64,000 nucleotides of DNA from Effrenium voratum (taxonomy: Eukaryota; Sar; Dinophyceae; Suessiales; Symbiodiniaceae), in contig CAUJNA010000511.1 in the NCBI GenBank assembly GCA_963377175.1, forward strand, positions 146,255 to 210,254, written 5' to 3'. Below are positions 60,301 through 64,000 of this stretch, piece by piece (the stretch's first letter is position 1; the number at the start of each line of letters is the position of its first letter). The notes below the pieces were generated by a model. That model searched no databases, was not told where the DNA came from, and saw only the letters and a program-made list of their open reading frames with translations. The position numbers were made by a program, and so were the translations under genes.

Positions 60301-61057
60301 AGAGTTCGATACAGTGGAGGACAAAATCCTCCACTGCCAATTCCCGGCCGCACCTCCCTGGTGCGGGCCTGCCGTCAATCCTGTCGTGGGCACAGGATTG
60401 CCACACTCAATCCTGGCGTGGGCGCAGGATTGCCCCACTCAATCCTGGTGTGGGCACAGGATTGTCCCTTCAATCCTGCTGTGGCAACATCTCCTGCCCG
60501 GCATCGGAGCCCGGCCGCGCCTGCCCGGCATAGAAGCCTCCTGCCACGCCAAGGTCGAGATTCTTCCCAGGAAAAAAATGTCGATGTTGTCGTCTAAGCC
60601 GACAACTGTGAAAAAAATTTTCCAGTTGTCCTGTGGGGGGACAACTGCCTTCGGCGAACCTGCCCGGCAGAGCCGCGCCAGCCCGCCGACATGGAGGGCA
60701 CGCAGCTGATGTCTCGCACCAACTGCGAAGCAGTGTCCGGTTTTGCCGGCCACTGGCTCCATCGTGCGCAGGTCTCGCTTTTGACCGGCGAAATCGGTCA
60801 AATCAAATTGAGTCACATCCGAAAAAAAACCCTGGTGCGGGCCCTCTCTACAGAGAGAGGGCTTGGTGAACTTTGCTGAAGGAGCTCAAACGGTGAGCTC
60901 CTTCAAATTCGCAGGTCGGGTGTTGCGCTGGTGCGGAAACTTGTGCCGAAGAGGGGGTGGTATGTCAAACATACCACCAAGCGGCGACGCCTGTGAGGGC
61001 GCGCTGCGACAGTACAACACCCCTGCGTTATGAATTATGACCTACTCCTAAGAAAAC
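60301..61057. repeat. Hairpin series upstream of fibre copy 3
   Basis: Three to four CAATCCTG...CAGGATTG hairpins lie at 60375-60480. Then come GTTGTCG...CGACAAC (60585), AGTTGTCC...GGACAACT (60625), TTGACCGG...CGGTCAA (60780), GCCCTCTCT...AGAGAGGGC (60840), GGAGCTCA...TGAGCTCC (60877) and GGTGGTATGT...ACATACCACC (60955). CGCCxGCCCGGCAT spacers occur at 60495-60540 and 60658-60672. The fibre ATG follows at 61058 after TTATGAATTATGACC, an AT-rich possible promoter. Confidence 0.7.
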
Positions 61058-64000
61058 ATGTTTGAAGGACCTGTCACCGGCAACATCCCGGAGGTCCTGG
61101 ACAACGGAGAGGTAACTGACGGCACGCACGTCACCGCAGGGCAGCTGGCCCTGGCTCTGACGCCTTACGCGCAAGTAACGGACCTGGCCGTGAACACGGC
61201 AGCCTCCGGCAACACCGCGGCAGCCATCCAGTCCCTGGACGCCCGGGTCACCGCAGAGCTGGCCTCAAAGCTGGACAGCAGCGCGCTGGCGCCGGCAATT
61301 GCGCCCCTGGCCACGGTGGCGGCCCTGGCCACCACGGACGGACAGGTGGCCGCGCACGGAAGCAGCATCGCCGCGCTGCAGAGCTCGCTGACCACGGGTC
61401 TCTCCAACAAGGCAGACCAGTCGGCCTTCGACGTGCTGGAGGGCGTGGTTGCCACCAAGAGCACCCCGGACAGCGTGGACCTGAAGCTGTCCAACTACAG
61501 CACCACGGCGTCCATGAACGGTTCCATCGCCTCGGCCAACAACGCCACGCTGGCCACGGTGGCCGCCAACTACGGTCTCAAGACGGTGGTGGACCAGCAC
61601 TCCCGAGACATAGCGGCGAGGATCACGCCGCTGGAGGTGGATACGAAGGTGGCCAACGCTCTCCTGGGCGTCGTCACCGCCGCGGCGCTGGCCTCCGAGC
61701 TCGCGAGCAGAGACGCCACCGCTGCAGGCCTCCAAGGCGGACGCCAGCGCCCTGACCGCGTACGCCCTGCTCTCGGCCGTGGACACTTCCTCCGAGGTGG
61801 ACTCAAAGATCTCGACCGCTCTCCTGGGCGCCGTCACCACGGCAGCCCTGGTCGCCGGCAAGGCGGACGCAAGCGCGCTGGCCGCCCTGCTCTCCACGGT
61901 GGACGGACTTCCACTGGAGGTAGACACCAAGATAGCAAATGCGCTGCTGGGCCTCGCCACCGAGGCCTTCGTCGCAGCGCAGCTTGCTAGCCGGGACGCC
62001 AGCATCACGGCGCTCCAGGCATCCAAGGCCGACGCGGCGCTGCTGGCCTCGTACGCCACGAACGCCGCGCTCTCCGCCAGCGAGACCGCGCTCCAGAGCG
62101 CCCTCGACGCAATCCTCGCGGAGCTCGCCGCCCTGCAGCGTCCCGGAGGCGGAGTTGTTAACGCGCCGGCCTGGGCGGGCTTCACAACTTGGGAGCTCCG
62201 TCGCGGAAGCACCGTCGTTCGCAACCTGCATTTCGTGGCTCCTCTCTCTGCTGCGCTTGCCAACGGCGACGACACGCTGAGCATCACGGCAGACTGCTAC
62301 TCCACGTCGGGCACTGACGCTGCCATAACAGCAGCCCTGCTGGCCTACTACAACAACACACTACTACACAAATAAAATAACCGCATCACACACCTCGGCG
62401 CAGGTTGACGCGCTGTTTGGGAGACTAAAACCGCACAGGGCCATGCATCGCAGGAAACGCTGAGACGACCAATCGCCATCACAATCATCACGCGCTGCTG
62501 GCCTACTACACATCCTCGGCGCAGTAGACCGCTCTGATGGGGAGAATAACCTCCATTAATTACTGCAACGGCGAGCGCGGCAGGCCACGGCAGACAACGC
62601 GGGCGCCATCGCTGGCGCGCTGCTGGCCTACCGGACTGGCCCGACCAGGACGTGTCACCACTCAACCAACCAAATCACCTCGGCGCTGGTGGCGTACCGT
62701 TCAGCCGCAGACCAGGACACGGCGACGGCCTCGAGCGTCGCATCCGCGCTGCTCAGCTACTACACCATCGCACAAGTAGACGGCCTCCTTGCGGGCAAGC
62801 TCGGAGTCACGGAGGCGGCCTCTGCGCTGCAGATAGCAGTGCGCTTTCCGGACGACGGCGGGGCCGACGAGGTGGTGGCCGCCATAGGAGAGCAGATCCT
62901 GGGCCCCACGGACGTCTCGCTCTCAAACTGGACGGTTCGCCCCAGCAGCGGCTGCAGCGTGGTCCTGGCCACGCACACCGCGGGAGTAAGCGTGGACGGG
63001 TACACCCTGACCCTGGCGGCGAACCCGTGGAACATCGTGCGCACCTACAACTTGACGCCCGGCAGAGAGCTGCTCTTCGCCTGCCGCTACCGGCTCGGCA
63101 CGGCCTCCAACTGCGTGGTGTACATGTCCGAGGCCGACAACGTCTACGACCCGTTGTACGGCAGCTTCGTGGGCGACCAGGGCGCCTGGAGCACGGCCAA
63201 GATGTACTTCACCGTGCCGCCAAACGGAGTGGCGAAGCTGCACTTCGGTGCGCACTTCCAGGCGCCGGGCCTGCCCAACCAAACGGCAGTAACGGTGGAC
63301 GTCTACGGCCTCCAGATCCTGGACGCAACCCTGGAGACCGGCAACACAGCGGAGGAGGACACGGCGGCCTCGGCGCTGCTGCTGAAGCACGAGTTCCTCG
63401 ACGGAGGGGCGGACGACGTCACGCTGGCCACCCTGGGCGAGGTGCTGCTGGAACCCCCACTCACCACGCTAGGAAATTTCCTGGTGCGCTCCAACAGCCA
63501 GAGCTCCGTGGCCTCGGCCAGCTTCGCGGTGGGAGGCTTCCAGCTGGAGGGCTACGCCATGACCCTGAGCGCCTTCGCCTGAAACATCGTGCGCACCTAC
63601 ACGCTGACGCCGGGGAGACGCTACTCCTTCGGCTGCCGGTACAGGCTGGGCACGGCCTCCAACTTGGTGATGTACGTCAGCGCGGCCAACAACGACTACG
63701 TGGGCGTCACCGGCACCTTCCTCGGCACGCCCTCGCAGGGCGTCTGGAGCACGGCGCGCCTGGACTTCTCGGCGCCGCCGGGCGGAATCGCGAAGCTGCA
63801 CTTCGGAGCCTTCGGCGGCTCCATCCCCGGGCTGGTGCAGCAGTCGGCGGGCACGCTGGACCTGTACAGCATGCAGATCAGGGCCACTGCCTTCGAGGGA
63901 GAGTCTGTCTCGGTAACGGACCTGCTGGCGGACTCGCTGGCCCTCACGGGCTCGGCCACGCTGGACGGGCTCACCGCGCAGGGCAACGTGGGCTGCGACC
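61058..64000 (+). pseudogene. Viral fibre protein, copy 3, continues past window
   Basis: The same MFEGPVTGNIPEVLDNGEVT start as copy 1. Rod repeats run to ~62150, interrupted by frame slips near 61725 and 61920. WAGFTTWELRRGSTVVRNLH follows. A scrambled zone lies at 62350-62680. Then a clean frame 62689-63582 covers VDGLLAGKLGVTEAASALQI, VSVDGYTLTLAANPWNIVRT, a full jelly-roll-like module and the start of its second copy. TGG in copy 2 (AFAWNIVRT) is TGA here (63580-63582), a nonsense change. The next module (RYSFGCRYRLGTASNLVMYV) continues in the same frame to the window edge. It includes sequence missing from copies 1 and 2. Confidence 0.68.

Overview
The window is eukaryotic nuclear DNA and most likely dinoflagellate. 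The strongest evidence is a ten-exon TPR-protein gene on the minus strand (4196-7543). Its introns end in AG followed by exonic G and begin mostly with GA (7 of 9), plus one GC and one GT, and every exon phase closes. That splice pattern is known from dinoflagellates. TTTAGGG-type telomere-like runs, a spliced-leader-like string, very low gene density and dense tandem or foldback repeats agree. The species cannot be named from this window.

Layout: 1-3957 is a ~405-bp satellite array. 4.2-13.0 kb holds the TPR gene, two related Cys-rich genes and repeats. 13.0-17.2, 19.2-20.9, 31.4-34.6, 42.0-42.9, 53.6-57.6 and 61.1-64.0 kb are GC-rich, decayed pieces of one or more integrated Polinton/Polinton-like DNA viruses. 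They contain an SF1 helicase, a double-jelly-roll major capsid protein, a C5 methyltransferase, a long fibre protein (three copies), an rve-type integrase, a B-family polymerase C-terminus, a D12-class adenine methyltransferase, an A32/FtsK-HerA-like packaging ATPase and a possible minor-capsid N-terminus. Most are frameshifted, truncated or rearranged. Viral intergenic regions are packed with hairpins, often followed by T-runs and often placed at gene ends.

The fibre gene is split at 20899/31437 by 10.5 kb of DNA. The inserted block carries clusters of a CTTGAGAGACACC motif in both orientations, an RRM/RS-like gene, a kinase-fold-like gene, a Lys-rich two-exon gene and a two-exon CACTA/tnp2-like DDE transposase. 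It may be one CACTA-like transposon or several.

A second viral gene region is split by a ~10.7-kb non-LTR retrotransposon (42.93-53.60 kb). It encodes a C5 cytosine methyltransferase, a large ORF1 with a ubiquitin-like domain ending in GGG and a coiled coil, an ATGA ORF1/ORF2 overlap, a Cys-rich N-terminal ORF2 domain, an NPGP motif just before an AP-type endonuclease, a reverse transcriptase whose usual YxDD box reads YDNW, and RNase H. Ubl plus methyltransferase plus NPGP in one retroelement is the most striking coding content here.

Three copies of one ~500-bp foldback element (9.3, 40.1 and 57.6 kb), two copies of a CTATATGTG-type foldback repeat (17.2 and 58.4 kb) and many hairpin and tandem arrays fill the rest. 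No rRNA genes, complete tRNA genes or CRISPR arrays were seen.
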